DNA of 46,162 bases, taken from positions 1 through 46,162 of the IMG/VR virus record IMGVR_UViG_3300020034_000030, one strand, 5' to 3'. This document shows, piece by piece, positions 45,170-46,162 of this stretch (positions within the stretch are counted from its first letter, which is position 1; every line of letters begins with the position of its first letter). This DNA comes from a virus. The notes under the pieces are model-generated. The model was not told the DNA's origin. It saw nothing but the letters and a program-made list of their open reading frames with translations, and did not search any database. Both the position numbers and the translations under genes were made by a program.

Positions 45170-45625
45170 TCAGTCAGGAACGACTCGAAGCATCGCCTGC
45201 TTCTCGAACTGCTCCTTGTAGTACGCCGAGGCACCCTGTTCGACCTTCTGAGCGTCTGGGGTTCCTCGCTTAGCCTCGATCTTCACCCTGCGTCGATCAG
45301 CCTCGGTGATGAGCATCTTCCCGAGCATGGAGTCGAGAGCACTAAGCTCCATCGCCCCGGGCCTCTTGCCCGCAGACAGGATGTCGTCCCAGATCTCAAG
45401 GGTCAGGATCGCGTACCACCAGTCCGAAGGCTCGTAGTACTTGACGTTGACCGACTTCTTGATCGCAAGCCACAAGCCCTGAATCGTGGGGTGGATGAAA
45501 GTCTTTGGTGGAATCTTGACCTCAGCTTCGAGGATGAACTCGGTCGTCTCAACGCCAGTCTCACTCGTGGCATTTCGACGTACTCGATCTTCGTCTCTCT
45601 TTCCGATCGGGCCTCGCTCACCCAT
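45170..45625 (-). CDS. terS: Terminase small subunit, P27-like
   Basis: 151 aa. MGERGPIGKRDEDRVRRN resembles the G-x-RG-P-x-x-K...R-x-R-N opening of P27-family small terminases. The rest is helical (TIQGLWLAIKKSVNVKYYEPSDWWYAIL, LSALDSMLGKMLITEADRRRVKIE), as in DNA-recognition small subunits. AGGAGGG upstream fixes this start over one seven codons earlier. It lies one step upstream of the large subunit on the same strand, separated by tRNAs. Confidence 0.75.
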   Translation of the reverse strand: MGERGPIGKRDEDRVRRNATSETGVETTEFILEAEVKIPPKTFIHPTIQGLWLAIKKSVNVKYYEPSDWWYAILTLEIWDDILSAGKRPGAMELSALDSMLGKMLITEADRRRVKIEAKRGTPDAQKVEQGASAYYKEQFEKQAMLRVVPD

Positions 45626-45668
45626 GGTCACCCTCCTGGGGCTCAAGAAGGTCTCCTGGACCTTCGGA

Positions 45669-45970
45669 TTATCTAGAGCCCGGGTGTCTCTCAGTCGGTC
45701 GGTACCTGAGTGCCTTCATCCTGGCCTTCTTGGCATTGCCTTCGAGAGAACTCTTCCGAGCATGGCATCGCTCGCAGGCGGCTTGGAGGTTGTCGTACTC
45801 GTGGTTGTCTCCTGCGACCTTATGATCTACCTCGGTCGCTGCTACCTTGCATCCAACACCCTTGATCTTGCATCGGTGTTTGTCCCTAGCGAGGATGTAC
45901 GGAGTGATCCGGGTCTTCCAGTCACTAGGGAGTCTGGAAGACCCGGATCACTCCGTACAAGCCACTTCAT
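45669..45970 (-). CDS. HNH endonuclease, reading frame interrupted
   Basis: The frame ending at 45669 contains ILARDKHRCKIKG, VAATEVDHKVAGDN and NLQAACERCHARKSS, a full HNH nuclease of the kind found beside cos sites and terminases. That frame has no start codon: it is closed by TGA at 45948-45950. An ATG at 45970, with AAAGGGG directly before it, opens MKWLVRSDP in the frame one base away, a typical HNH start. A -1 shift would join them into 100 aa. A 25-bp inverted repeat spans the junction. It may be frameshifted, decayed or misassembled. Confidence 0.6.
45897..45958. repeat. 25-bp perfect inverted repeat in HNH gene
   Basis: Arms 45897-45921 and 45934-45958 are exact reverse complements around a 12-nt centre. 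Both arms are read as codons, of MKWLVRSDPGLP in one frame and DWKTRITPY in the other. The transcript would form a very stable hairpin at the point where the frame changes. Confidence 0.9.
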
Positions 45971-46162
45971 GTCCCCTTTGACCTTGGGGTTTAGGAGTTC
46001 CTGTGCCCTCCTGTGCCCTTCTATATGGTACTAGGTGTTACGAACCCCGATCCGTAACAGTAGGGTGACCCAGATCACAACCCTGGAGAGTCATCCCTGT
46101 ATAGCCCGAGCGGCATATACCCTGGTCAGCGTCCAAAACCCGTACAGGAAGGCGATACCGCA
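45971..46162. other. Right terminal non-coding region
   Basis: No gene seen. It contains GTTACG...CGTAAC (46037-46042 with 46053-46058), the third dyad motif at 46065, and two tandem GGGCACAGGA units on the minus strand near 46006-46020. If the two ends are joined, ACCGCA at the right end meets ATGCGGGT at the left to make CCGCA-A-TGCGG, a dyad that could be part of a cos cleavage site. Confidence 0.5.
46065..46078. promoter_or_regulatory. Dyad operator-like motif, copy 3
   Basis: GTGACCCAGATCAC followed by AACC; same as copy 1 over 18 nt except for two transitions. It lies upstream (on the minus strand) of the HNH and terminase genes, so one protein could act on both ends of the genome. Confidence 0.5.

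Noticed and set aside
45001-45234. Leftward 77-aa frame overlapping the terS end
   Set aside because: Its N-terminal part is antiphase to terS, and the rest overlaps the proposed promoter and a competing frame without a ribosome site.

Overview
The window looks like a complete or nearly complete genome of a tailed phage (siphovirus, HK97-type capsid) that infects an actinobacterium. The evidence is the GC-rich, codon-biased DNA, frequent GTG starts, an Lsr2-like domain, a dATP/dGTP diphosphohydrolase-type enzyme and a canonical head-tail gene order ending in a 960-residue tape measure protein. Streptomyces or a relative is a reasonable host guess but the sequence does not prove it. No integrase, excisionase, partition system or recognisable immunity repressor was seen, so a lytic lifestyle is the simplest reading.

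Layout. (1) 1-485: non-coding, extremely C-rich left end with G-quadruplex potential on the minus strand, closed by a leftward terminator. (2) 486-1870: three leftward genes, including a predicted secreted zinc metalloprotease. (3) 1871-2584: divergent control region with two tandem sigma70-type rightward promoters and two copies of a 14-bp dyad; a third copy lies near the right end. (4) 2585-8591: rightward early genes, mostly small. The first ones are separated by covarying hairpin repeats that end at the start codons, like the start-associated sequences of cluster K mycobacteriophages. A ParB-like protein, a phosphoribosyltransferase and several small zinc-finger proteins lie here. (5) 8588-25608: replication, nucleotide and RNA-repair genes: Cas4/RecB-like nuclease, Rnl2-type RNA ligase, endonuclease VII, prim-pol/helicase, DnaQ-like exonuclease, sigma-like protein, SSB-like protein, family A DNA polymerase, dATP/dGTP diphosphohydrolase-like protein, HAD phosphatases, Rnl1-type RNA ligase and polynucleotide kinase-phosphatase. 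Most junctions are ATGA/GTGA overlaps, so this is probably one long translationally coupled operon. It ends at a bidirectional terminator (25613-25672).

(6) 25680-46162: leftward late genes. Reading leftward from the right end they are an HNH endonuclease with a reading-frame problem, small terminase, four tRNA or tRNA-like genes, a small zinc-finger protein, large terminase, portal, MuF-like protein, scaffold, major capsid, Lsr2-like protein, head-tail connectors, tail terminator, major tail protein, tail chaperones with a -1 frameshift, tape measure, minor tail proteins, a C1q-like fibre, and a lysis block (three membrane proteins, one with a collagen-like domain, then amidase endolysin and holin).

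How it fits together: early promoters at about 2.1-2.2 kb drive takeover, dNTP and replication genes. The two RNA ligases, the kinase-phosphatase and the tRNAs together suggest defence against host tRNA cleavage. A second promoter at about 45.0 kb would drive the tRNAs and late genes.
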